Positions 1 through 6,245 of a stretch of DNA of 7,198 nt are shown piece after piece. Source of the DNA: Candidatus Eiseniibacteriota bacterium (lineage in GTDB: Bacteria > Eisenbacteria > RBG-16-71-46 > JAFGJU01); contig JAFGJU010000230.1 of NCBI GenBank assembly GCA_016928935.1, forward strand, positions 1-7,198, written 5' to 3'. The notes beneath the pieces were generated by a model. That model did not search any database. It was given only the letters and a program-made list of their open reading frames with translations, and was not told where the DNA came from. A program made the translations under genes and the position numbers. Numbering within the stretch: the first letter of the stretch is position 1; each line of letters begins with the position of its first letter.

Positions 1-2235
1 GAGGAGGCTCACCAGAAGGGTATCGTCCACCGCGACATCAAGAGCGGCAACATAATCGTGACCGGCAAGGGTCAGGTCAAGATAATGGACTTCGGGCTGG
101 CCCGTACGGACCGCTCAACCCGCCTGACCAGCACGGGGGTTACCCTGGGCACAGTTTCCTACATGTCGCCCGAGCAGGCCATGGGCGAAAAGGTGGACCA
201 CAGGACCGACCTCTGGTCGCTCGGCGTCGTCATGTACGAGATGCTGACGGGACGCCTGCCCTTCGACGCGCCGCAAGAACAGGCAGTCATGTACCAGATA
301 GTCAACCAGGAACCCGAGCCCATAACAGGTATACGCACCGGCGTCCCGATGGAGCTGGAGCGCATCACACAGAAGGCCATGGCAAAGAGACCGGGCGAGC
401 GTTACCAGACGGCTGCCGAGCTCTTGGCGGACCTGCGCGCGCTCAAGCGGAGAATGGAAAGCGAGGCGCTTCCTGCGGCGACCCGCGCGGCGCCTCCGAG
501 CGCGCGAGCGCGTCTCATCAGGAACGTGGCGATCCCGGCGGCGGCCGTCCTGGCGCTCGTGGCCGGCTGGATTGCGGCCGGAAGGAACGGGGAGCGCGCG
601 ATTCCGCGCAGCCGGCCGTTCCAGGTCACTCACGGCGAAGCCTGGCAGTTGGAGCCGGCAATATCCCCTGACGGGGGCAAGATAGCGTACGCCTCAAACG
701 AATCGGGAAACCTGGACATCTACGTGATAGATGTGCGCGGCGGCAATCCTCTGCGTCTGACGGCGGACGCCTCCGCCGACCACCGTCCGGTGTGGTTTCC
801 GGACGGGAGCGCCATCGCTTTCGAATCCGACCGCGCGGGACACAAGGGTATCTGGAAGGTCGGCCAGCTCGGCGGCGCCGCCACTCAGATCGTCGCGAAC
901 GCCTCCTGGCCGGCCGTCTCGCCCGACGGGAAGACTATAGCTTTCGCGAAGACCGACCCGGGAGGTGACGACCGCATCGCGGTGGCTCCGCTGGACGCGC
1001 CGGACAACGTCACCGTGTTGACAGGCCCGGAAGACGGCACTTGGGAGCACGTCAACCCCGCGTGGTCGCCAGACGGAAGCAAGATATGCTACTCGACTCG
1101 GCACAATCTGTGGATTGTGCCGTCGAGGGGCGGAGACGCGTGGCTCCTTACGCAAGACGGAACACTGGATGCCGAGCCGGCGTGGTCGCCCGACGGCCGT
1201 CACGTGTACTTCTCGTCTCACAGGGAGGGCACACTTGCTCTGTGGCGCGTGGCAGCCGAGGGCGGCACTCCCGAGAGACTGACGATGGGGGTCGGCCAGG
1301 AGTGCTCTCCCACTGTCTGCAGGGACGGAACCAGGCTTGCGTACTGCACCCATTCCTGGGAGCCTGACATCGAGATACGGGACGTGCGGTCGGGCAGGGA
1401 CATTCGTCTTGCGAGCCTGAGCGGGGGCAATCATCCGGCCGTCGCGCCGGACAAGAGCAGCGTCGTGTTCATCTCAAATCGCTGGGGCCCGAAGAACGAC
1501 TTGTGGTTGCAGCCTCTGGGTCGGCAGGACGCGGCCGCGGAGCCCGTCCGTCTCACCGACCATCCCGGTAATGCCTCTCACCCGGTTTTCTCCCCCGACG
1601 GCAAGTGGGTCGCCTACTACAGGATTGTCGGAGAGGAGCGCGACATCTGGGCCGTGCCCGCCGCAGGCGGCCAGCCGGTGCGGTTCACCGACGATCCGGC
1701 CAACGACATACACCCCGCGTGGTCGCCCGACGGGTCGCTGATTGCGTTCTGCTCCGACAGCGGAGGGAGTTCCCGAATCCGGGTCGCTCCGGTAAGGGAC
1801 GGCCGTCCCGCCGGGCCGGCGAGACAACTGGCGACGGGGGACATCAGCGCGTGGGCGCCGAGCTGGTCCGCCGACGGCGGGTTGATAGCGTTCCTGGGGT
1901 TGCAGGGTAACGACTGGGAAATATGGACAGTGCCGAGTGACGGGAGCGGCCGGCCGACGCAGGTCACACACGGAGCAAACGCCATTCGCGTGAGATGGGA
2001 GGGTCTCACGGGCCGCCTTCTCGTCAGTGGCACCTGGGGCAGCGGCGAGTATGAGCTTCGCAGGGTATGGCCGGACGGAAGCAGAGTGGAGCCGTTACAC
2101 CCGCCCGTTCGGTTCGGGCCTGAGGACGCGGGGGCGCTCTTCGACGTGTCTCCGGACGGAGAGCTCATCGCTTACTGCCGCCAGAAGCTGAAGGGCAACG
2201 TCTGGCTGCTCGAGGCAGAAAAGGGGTCGTTTTGA
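1..2235 (+). CDS. Membrane Ser/Thr protein kinase with C-terminal TolB/PD40 beta-propeller (5' partial)
   Basis: The reading frame is open from base 1, so the kinase N-lobe (glycine loop, ATP-binding Lys) lies outside the window. The 744 residues seen begin in the catalytic loop (HRDIKSGN, catalytic Asp12). They continue through DFG (30-32), an activation segment rich in Thr/Ser, SPE (56-58, the APE position) and TDLWSLGV (69-76), which is a Hanks-type PknB-like kinase. A basic, Ala-rich linker leads to one hydrophobic segment at about 172-193. From about 205 to the end there are about eleven PD40/TolB motifs of the P-x-WSPDG-x-x-IAF type, enough for one or two beta-propellers. Known for this architecture: a cytoplasmic kinase, a single membrane span and an external sensing or binding propeller. 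Inferred: it phosphorylates Ser/Thr targets in response to an envelope signal. Only 20 bases separate its stop from the next ATG, so it is probably co-transcribed with the small proteins and the radical SAM gene. Confidence 0.93.
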   Translation, partial: EEAHQKGIVHRDIKSGNIIVTGKGQVKIMDFGLARTDRSTRLTSTGVTLGTVSYMSPEQAMGEKVDHRTDLWSLGVVMYEMLTGRLPFDAPQEQAVMYQIVNQEPEPITGIRTGVPMELERITQKAMAKRPGERYQTAAELLADLRALKRRMESEALPAATRAAPPSARARLIRNVAIPAAAVLALVAGWIAAGRNGERAIPRSRPFQVTHGEAWQLEPAISPDGGKIAYASNESGNLDIYVIDVRGGNPLRLTADASADHRPVWFPDGSAIAFESDRAGHKGIWKVGQLGGAATQIVANASWPAVSPDGKTIAFAKTDPGGDDRIAVAPLDAPDNVTVLTGPEDGTWEHVNPAWSPDGSKICYSTRHNLWIVPSRGGDAWLLTQDGTLDAEPAWSPDGRHVYFSSHREGTLALWRVAAEGGTPERLTMGVGQECSPTVCRDGTRLAYCTHSWEPDIEIRDVRSGRDIRLASLSGGNHPAVAPDKSSVVFISNRWGPKNDLWLQPLGRQDAAAEPVRLTDHPGNASHPVFSPDGKWVAYYRIVGEERDIWAVPAAGGQPVRFTDDPANDIHPAWSPDGSLIAFCSDSGGSSRIRVAPVRDGRPAGPARQLATGDISAWAPSWSADGGLIAFLGLQGNDWEIWTVPSDGSGRPTQVTHGANAIRVRWEGLTGRLLVSGTWGSGEYELRRVWPDGSRVEPLHPPVRFGPEDAGALFDVSPDGELIAYCRQKLKGNVWLLEAEKGSF

Positions 2236-2244
2236 CCGAACAAG

Positions 2245-2250
2245 AGGAGG
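2245..2250 (+). promoter_or_regulatory. Ribosome binding site of small protein A
   Basis: AGGAGG lies 5 bases before ATG 2256. It decides for this ATG over an in-frame TTG at 2232 that overlaps the kinase stop codon and has only a weak purine run (AAGGGG) upstream. Confidence 0.75.
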
Positions 2251-2255
2251 AAGAC

Positions 2256-2564
2256 ATGCCGAAGCCACGCAAAGCCAGTCCGGACTACATGACGGCCGCC
2301 ATGCTCAGGGCGGAGGTCAGGAAGGTCAGCATCGCTCTGAATGCGATGAACAAGCAGATGCGAAGCCTCAAGACGGGGACCAAGCTCACAAGGCCGGGCG
2401 CGGCGTGGACCAAGCCCGGGCCGCAGGTCGCTGGGGACGACTGCAAGAAGGGACTCTGGAAAGGGAAGCTCGCCATCAGGGAAATCGAGCCGGCCCTGAG
2501 GAAGCTGAGCGAGCGGCTTCGGAAGACCGCTGATTTCATGCGGGCTCACAAGCTGCCGAAGTAG
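2256..2564 (+). CDS. Small basic protein A, candidate substrate/precursor of the radical SAM enzyme
   Basis: This is a 102-aa, Lys/Arg-rich protein with no signal peptide and no membrane segment. I do not recognise the family. It has a basic N-terminus (MPKPRKASP), a probable helix at about 12-38, a Gly/Pro-rich middle (40-60), the segment P56-Q-VAG-D-D-C63-K-K65-G-L-W68-K69, and a second probable helix at about 72-98. C63 is its only cysteine. It is clearly related to the next gene: the C-x-K-x-x-W-K motif falls at identical residue numbers and both ends align. It sits between the kinase and that paralogue in an apparent operon leading to a radical SAM/SPASM enzyme. Inferred role: a RiPP-type precursor or small protein modified at the conserved motif. 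A non-modified partner or adaptor protein is the main alternative. An in-frame TTG at 2232 would add 8 residues. Confidence 0.8.
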   Translation: MPKPRKASPDYMTAAMLRAEVRKVSIALNAMNKQMRSLKTGTKLTRPGAAWTKPGPQVAGDDCKKGLWKGKLAIREIEPALRKLSERLRKTADFMRAHKLPK

Positions 2565-2591
2565 TCAACGCGACGGCTCGGGTTGACGGAC

Positions 2592-2598
2592 AAGGAGG
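2592..2598 (+). promoter_or_regulatory. Ribosome binding site of small protein B
   Basis: AAGGAGG lies 5 bases before ATG 2604. It favours this ATG over the in-frame TTG at 2583, which has no convincing Shine-Dalgarno sequence. Confidence 0.75.
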
Positions 2599-2603
2599 TA
2601 CCC

Positions 2604-2909
2604 ATGAAAAAGAAGAGACGAGCCACGCCCGAGAACGGCATGACAGTGCGCATGCTCAAGAAGGAGCTCGCGAAGGTCAGGCGCGGGCTTACCGCGGTTG
2701 CCGGTGACCTGGGAAAGATGAGGGGCGACATGCCGATCATCATAATAGGAGACCCGCCTCCACCCAGTCCCCGGGTCGCGGGTGCTGATTGCCTGAAGTC
2801 CGTATGGAAGCCCGGGGCAAAGGTGAAGAGAATCGACCTGGCGCGAGCCCTGGGCGGCCTGAGCCTGGACCTGGGCAGGCTGGCGCGTTACCTGGCGACT
2901 CATAGATGA
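2604..2909 (+). CDS. Small basic protein B, paralogue of protein A
   Basis: This is a 101-aa basic protein of unrecognised family and a tandem paralogue of the preceding one. Shared features are the N-terminus (K-x-R-[KR]-A-[ST]-P-[DE]), M-T-x-x-M-L-[RK]-x-E-[VL]-x-K-V, and P56-x-VAG-x-D62-C63-x-K65-x-x-W68-K69, followed by a C-terminal helix rich in Leu/Arg. C63 is again the only cysteine. It differs in the middle by a hydrophobic-then-proline stretch (IIIIGDPPPP, 45-54), where protein A has a Lys/Thr/Pro linker. That stretch is too short to be a membrane span. Its stop overlaps the radical SAM start (ATGA), so the two are probably translationally coupled, which fits a substrate-enzyme pair. 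The biochemical function is inferred, not seen. A Gly-Gly at 84-85 is not shared by protein A, so I do not read it as a leader cleavage site. Confidence 0.8.
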   Translation: MKKKRRATPENGMTVRMLKKELAKVRRGLTAVAGDLGKMRGDMPIIIIGDPPPPSPRVAGADCLKSVWKPGAKVKRIDLARALGGLSLDLGRLARYLATHR

Positions 2910-4099
2910 TCAGCGCCCTGACGCTGGTGCTGACAACGGACTGCAACCTGAGCTGCGAGTACTGCTACGCGGCTTCCGGGCGGCGCTCGAACATGAATTG
3001 GGCGACTCTGCGCGCGGCTTTGGACTTGGGGTTAAGCCACGGCCGACCCGGGGTCAAGCTGGTATTCTCGGGCGGCGAGCCGCTCCTGAGATTCTCAATG
3101 ATTGAGCGGGCAGCGGCCCACGTGCGTGAGACGGCGCCGGCGGGCCGGCGGCCGAGGTTCGTCCTGCTGACAAACGGCACCCTCCTGGACGAGAATAAGA
3201 TCCGCTTCCTGAAGCAAAACCGGTTCGAGGTACAGCTCAGCTTCGACGGGTTGTCTGAGGCCCAGGACGTCCGCGGGGTCGGCACGTTTGACAGACTTGA
3301 CGGTCTGCTCACGGCGCTTTCGCAGCGGCATCGCGGCTTCTTCCGCCGCCGCGTGAAGGTCAGCATGACCGTGACTCCCGGGACGGTCGCGAGCATGGCC
3401 GATTCGGTGGAGTACTTCCTCGGAAAGGGGGTAGAGCGATTGGCCCTCGCGCCCTCCCTGACCGATTGCTCCGAATGGAGACCGAGCCGCGAGTTTGAAA
3501 TGAGGCGTCAGTTCGCCCGGGTCTCGAGGGCATCGCTCGCCCACTACAGGCGCACCGGGAAGATCCCGGTGCTCATGCTGAGAGGGAGGGACGACGGCGG
3601 AAATCCCCTGGGCCTCCGTTTCGCCTGGGTCCCAGGCCTCAGCATGTCCATGTGCGGAATCGTCCGGTGCGAGAATCTTGCGGTGGACGTCGGCGGAGAG
3701 GTGTCGGCCTGCGTGACCTTGGTCGGTTCATACCGGCGCCCGCGCTCGGCGCTTCTTCGCGGCGCCGTCAAGGCCGCGCGCCTCGGAAACGTGCGGTCAC
3801 GTTCCCTGGGGAAGAGACTGACGGCGCGCCGCGGGCGCGCCGCGGGCGGGGCCCTCTCCGCTCTCTCCGCCCGGCTGGGCTGGACGGAGATCTTCCTTGC
3901 CAAAGAAGACAAACGCTCGTCATACAGGCGCTGCCGCGACTGCAGGTATTTCTCGTTTTGTCTCGTGTGCCCGGTCTCAATAGCGCACGCCAAGGGAGGA
4001 CGGGACCCGCGCCGGATACCGGACTTCGGATGTGCGTTCAACTTCGAGGCGGCCAGACAGTGGGAGGCTTTCAGAAGGCGGGCCTGCTCGTTGCCCTGA
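2906..4099 (+). CDS. Radical SAM protein with SPASM-type C-terminal domain
   Basis: The protein has 397 aa. The radical SAM cluster motif CxxxCxxC is C13/C17/C20 (TDCNLSCEYCY), binding the 4Fe-4S cluster that cleaves S-adenosylmethionine. GGEP (56-59), LLTNGT (87-92) and LSFDG (111-115) are the usual following barrel motifs. The C-terminal part carries C250-x13-G-x4-C269, then C343-x2-C346-x5-C352-x2-C355 and C376. This closely follows the SPASM pattern for auxiliary Fe-S clusters, except for x2 instead of x3 in the last pair, and C255 is additional. About 73 residues, Arg/Ala-rich, separate the two halves of the SPASM region. In this family such enzymes are mostly peptide or protein maturases (PqqE, thioether and C-C crosslinking enzymes, anaerobic sulfatase maturases). 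The ATGA overlap with small protein B suggests that A and B are its substrates. That pairing is inference. No RRE-like peptide-binding domain is evident at the N-terminus, as the CxxxCxxC begins at residue 13. Confidence 0.92.
   Translation: MISALTLVLTTDCNLSCEYCYAASGRRSNMNWATLRAALDLGLSHGRPGVKLVFSGGEPLLRFSMIERAAAHVRETAPAGRRPRFVLLTNGTLLDENKIRFLKQNRFEVQLSFDGLSEAQDVRGVGTFDRLDGLLTALSQRHRGFFRRRVKVSMTVTPGTVASMADSVEYFLGKGVERLALAPSLTDCSEWRPSREFEMRRQFARVSRASLAHYRRTGKIPVLMLRGRDDGGNPLGLRFAWVPGLSMSMCGIVRCENLAVDVGGEVSACVTLVGSYRRPRSALLRGAVKAARLGNVRSRSLGKRLTARRGRAAGGALSALSARLGWTEIFLAKEDKRSSYRRCRDCRYFSFCLVCPVSIAHAKGGRDPRRIPDFGCAFNFEAARQWEAFRRRACSLP
3823..3844 (+). repeat. Tandem 11-bp GC-only repeat inside the radical SAM gene
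   Basis: The unit GGCGCGCCGCG occurs twice head to tail, and the start of a third copy follows. It lies in the part coding for the Arg/Ala-rich linker between the two SPASM cysteine groups. Eleven is not a multiple of three, so gain or loss of one unit would shift the frame. The frame is intact here. Confidence 0.6.
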
Positions 4100-4107
4100 G
4101 TCCGAAG

Positions 4108-4154
4108 GCCGGAACGCCGGCGGCCCGGCTCTGCGCACCGAGCCGCGGCCTCGG
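4108..4154. terminator. Weak GC-rich hairpins between convergent genes
   Basis: The short gap between the radical SAM stop and the histidine kinase stop holds two small hairpins. One is GCCGG-AACG-CCGGC (4108-4121). The other is CCGAG...CTCGG (4138-4142 with 4150-4154). Neither is followed by a T-run on either strand, so an intrinsic terminator is possible but poorly supported. The position between convergent genes is the main argument. Confidence 0.25.
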
Positions 4155-4166
4155 AGCACGCGGCGG

Positions 4167-5783
4167 CTAGGCGGCGACTCCAGCCGTCTCGCGCTCGAGC
4201 GTCTCTTCAGTCGCTGGCTGCGGCCCGGCGGCCAGCGGAATCGTGAAATGGAAGCTGCTTCCCCTGCCGACGGTGCTCTCGGCCCAGATTCTGCCGCCCA
4301 TCAGCGACACCAACTCTTTGCATATGGCCAGTCCCAGGCCGGTGCCGCTTCGTTTCCCCTTGGTCTTGTCGGCCACCTGCTTGAACTTGTCGAACACTCG
4401 GTCGAGGTCCTCGGAAGGGATGCCCTCGCCGCTGTCCGTGACCGTCATGCGCAGATGCGTGGCCGGCGCTGCGGCCGAAGCCGCCGTTCCGGCGGCGTCG
4501 CTGGCAGGGGTGAAGCTCAGGGTGACGAGCCCTCCCGGCCCGGTGAACTTGACCGCGTTGTTGAGGATGTTCACCAACACCTGGACCAACCGCTGCTCGT
4601 CGGCCACGACGGACCATTCGGCGGCGGGGGTCCCGAGGCTCAGCTGTATCTGCTTTCCGTCGGCCAGAGGTTTCACGCTGCCCACGGCGGCGTCGGCTGC
4701 GTCGGCCACTTCGAGGGGCTCGAGAGTCAACTTCAGCTCGCCCGCCTCTATCTTGGCCAGGTCGAGCAGGTCGTCCAGCACCGAAGTGAGTCTCTCGCTC
4801 TGCTGCAGGATGATTCTCAGGAAGGACCGGCTCTGCTCCTTGGGAATCTCGTACTCCAGGAGTGACTCGGCGTAGGCCCGGACAGCCGCGAGAGGCGTCC
4901 TCAGCTCGTGCGAAACGTTCGAGAGGAAGTCGGATTTCATTCTGTCGAATTCCACGAGCCTCAAGTTGGTCTGTTCGAGCTGCGTGTGCGAGCGCGCGAG
5001 CTTGCCCAGCTCCGCCTCGGCCGCTCTGCACGCCTCCCGCTGCGTGTCTGCCGTCAGGCGGGCGTGCAGTATAGGCGCAATGTGCTCCGCCACGGCCTCC
5101 AGCAATCCGACGTCCTTCTCGTCGTAGTCCGTCGGTTTGTTGGCGACGTGGAGAAGGCCTATCACGGCGCCGTTGTGAACGACCGGCGTCGCCAGGTTCC
5201 TGGAAACTGGTATGTGCCCGGCCGGCACCCGTGACGGTTCGTTGGAGTAGAACGTTCTCTTCTCCCTGAGCGCGCGGCCCCAGAGCCCGCCCCAGGCGTC
5301 CGGCTTGAAAGCCGTCGGTCTGTCGGGGACCTCGCACTGTCTCCAGACGTCTCTCGTGATGGAGGCGCAGACGAGGTCGCCGTTGCCGCCGATGTAACCC
5401 AGAATGCCGTGCTTGCTCAAGGTCGTCTCGAGAACCGCCTGGAGAGCGCGCGCGTAGGCCTCTTCGTCGTCGAAGCTGACGAAGGCACTTCCCACCCGGG
5501 CCACGACGCCGATTCTCTTTCTGTAGTCCTCCAGCAGTCTCGCGACGCGACTCATTGCCCTGGACTGCAGGAGCATCGCGACGGGCACGAGCATGCCCAG
5601 CACGATGGCCCGTTCCGTCAGCTCCCGCGCGCCGGGTCTGAACATGGCGGCGAGGAATCCGGTCTCGCCCGAGAGCGCGGCCTCCACGCACGACTCGACC
5701 ACCCAGTAGAGCGCACCGATGGCCAGACCGGTGAAGCCGATCTTGCTCTTCTGCCCGCTGCGAGAAAACGCCCCGTCATCCAT
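4167..5783 (-). CDS. Membrane sensor histidine kinase with GAF domain
   Basis: The protein has 538 aa from the chosen ATG. There are two hydrophobic spans (about 16-37 and 56-73) around a short loop. The first contains GALYWVVES, a type of two-span module seen at the N-terminus of other sensor kinases. A GAF-like domain (about 90-244; SRNLATPVVHNGAVIGLLHV) and a short coiled linker follow. The HisKA box is SHELRTP with phospho-accepting His292. The HATPase domain has NILNNAVKF (N408/N409), DSGEGI (D450) and GTGLGL (480-485), so all catalytic boxes are present. It should autophosphorylate and pass phosphate to a response regulator, but none is in the window. An Ala/Ser-rich insert lies between the N and G1 boxes. 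Start choice: ATG 5783 is preceded by GGGGGTG seven or so bases upstream. Upstream in-frame ATGs at 5822 and 5837 (18 residues longer) have poorer ribosome sites. It is convergent with the radical SAM operon, hence a separate transcript. Confidence 0.93.
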   Translation of the reverse strand: MDDGAFSRSGQKSKIGFTGLAIGALYWVVESCVEAALSGETGFLAAMFRPGARELTERAIVLGMLVPVAMLLQSRAMSRVARLLEDYRKRIGVVARVGSAFVSFDDEEAYARALQAVLETTLSKHGILGYIGGNGDLVCASITRDVWRQCEVPDRPTAFKPDAWGGLWGRALREKRTFYSNEPSRVPAGHIPVSRNLATPVVHNGAVIGLLHVANKPTDYDEKDVGLLEAVAEHIAPILHARLTADTQREACRAAEAELGKLARSHTQLEQTNLRLVEFDRMKSDFLSNVSHELRTPLAAVRAYAESLLEYEIPKEQSRSFLRIILQQSERLTSVLDDLLDLAKIEAGELKLTLEPLEVADAADAAVGSVKPLADGKQIQLSLGTPAAEWSVVADEQRLVQVLVNILNNAVKFTGPGGLVTLSFTPASDAAGTAASAAAPATHLRMTVTDSGEGIPSEDLDRVFDKFKQVADKTKGKRSGTGLGLAICKELVSLMGGRIWAESTVGRGSSFHFTIPLAAGPQPATEETLERETAGVAA

Positions 5784-5866
5784 CCGGACACCCCCGGCAT
5801 GCCGGCGCGGCACAATGCACATTCTGTGACCGGCCATGCCCTTTTCGGATATGCGTCTTCCTGGTC

Positions 5867-5895
5867 ATCCGACCCTCAATGAGTATTATCGTCAA
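5867..5895 (-). promoter_or_regulatory. Candidate promoter of the histidine kinase gene
   Basis: On the minus strand TTGACG (5890-5895) is followed after 17 bases by TCGGAT (5867-5872). The -35 matches consensus at 5 of 6 positions and the -10 at only 3 of 6. The location and spacing fit the divergently read kinase gene. The call rests on consensus matching only. Confidence 0.25.
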
Positions 5896-6058
5896 GTCCG
5901 TCGGAATCTTTGCGGGATTGTGCCGACGGCCACGGCGCGGACGGCGCTAGCGCGTGAGAACGGGCTCAGAATGCGGCTAACGTTCTGGTCCAGAACTCGT
6001 TGTAGAGGGTCCGTTCACGGAGTGGGTCCCGGGGTGGAGCCGTCGCCGGGAGGAATTA

Positions 6059-6070
6059 GTGGACATCCAC
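6059..6070. promoter_or_regulatory. Small inverted repeat overlapping the candidate -35 box
   Basis: GTGGA-CA-TCCAC is a perfect 5-bp inverted repeat with a 2-base centre. The spacer is too short for an RNA hairpin but suits a protein-binding operator. It overlaps the TGGACA hexamer of the candidate promoter at 6060. It is short enough to occur by chance. Confidence 0.2.
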
Positions 6071-6088
6071 CCCAAAGCGCCTTAGATT
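6060..6088 (+). promoter_or_regulatory. Candidate promoter of the deacetylase-like gene
   Basis: TGGACA (6060-6065; 5 of 6 to TTGACA), a 17-base spacer, then TAGATT (6083-6088; 4 of 6 to TATAAT) form a plausible sigma-70-type promoter. It would give a leader of about 150 bases before ATG 6246. The sigma preferences of this organism are unknown. Confidence 0.35.
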
Positions 6089-6105
6089 AGGTTCGAGACT
6101 GCGGC

Positions 6106-6154
6106 CGCGGGCGGGGTACGCGCACGCATGCAGGCGCGCCGCTGCGCGCCCGCG
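6106..6154 (+). repeat. Competing GC-rich inverted repeats in the leader of the deacetylase-like gene
   Basis: Two stems share bases. An 8-bp stem pairs CGCGGGCG (6106-6113) with CGCCCGCG (6147-6154). A 6-bp hairpin pairs GGCGCG (6133-6138) with CGCGCC (6145-6150) around a 6-base loop. They cannot form together. Such pairings also arise by chance in very GC-rich DNA, and no T-tract follows. Confidence 0.3.
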
Positions 6155-6245
6155 CAAGGATGAGCACGTCGCAGGAGGGCGAGGACGCCAGCGCGCGAAT
6201 GAAGGCGCTCCGCTGCTCAACCCGGATCCACGCCGAACGAGGTAG

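Larger units (their letters stand above)
5784..6245. other. Intergenic region between divergent genes
   Basis: About 460 bases separate the histidine kinase start from the deacetylase-like gene. Open frames here lack coding character and mostly extend from shadows of the neighbours. What can be seen: a 12-bp palindrome CCGGCATGCCGG (5794-5805) just upstream of the kinase ATG, candidate promoters on each strand, a small inverted repeat (6059-6070) and competing GC-rich hairpins (6106-6154). No tRNA, CRISPR array or transposon end was recognised. Confidence 0.6.

Noticed and set aside
1060..1733. Recurring DNA string GCGTGGTCGCCMGACGG at 1060, 1180 and 1717
   Set aside because: It is explained by the repeated A-W-S-P-D-G propeller motif in the protein, not an independent DNA repeat.
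4032..4865. Plus-strand open frame of 277 codons
   Set aside because: It overlaps the radical SAM 3' end and lies antisense to the histidine kinase catalytic domain. It has no motifs, and GC-rich DNA keeps antisense frames open.
4207..5691. Long minus-strand open frame (494 codons)
   Set aside because: It is a +1-type shadow of the histidine kinase, whose own frame carries every kinase motif. This frame is Arg/Gly-rich with no recognisable domain.
6059..6085. GTG-initiated 8-codon frame behind GGGAGG
   Set aside because: The ribosome site is good, but the product (MDIHPKAP) shows no attenuator feature such as repeated codons, and it overlaps the candidate promoter.
5836..6090. Plus-strand open frame of 84 codons in the intergenic region
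   Set aside because: There is no ribosome site, no domain and an unlikely composition. It starts antisense to the kinase upstream region.
6090..6100. GGTTCGAGACT resembling a tRNA T-loop
   Set aside because: No matching T-stem, anticodon arm or acceptor stem can be formed around it.
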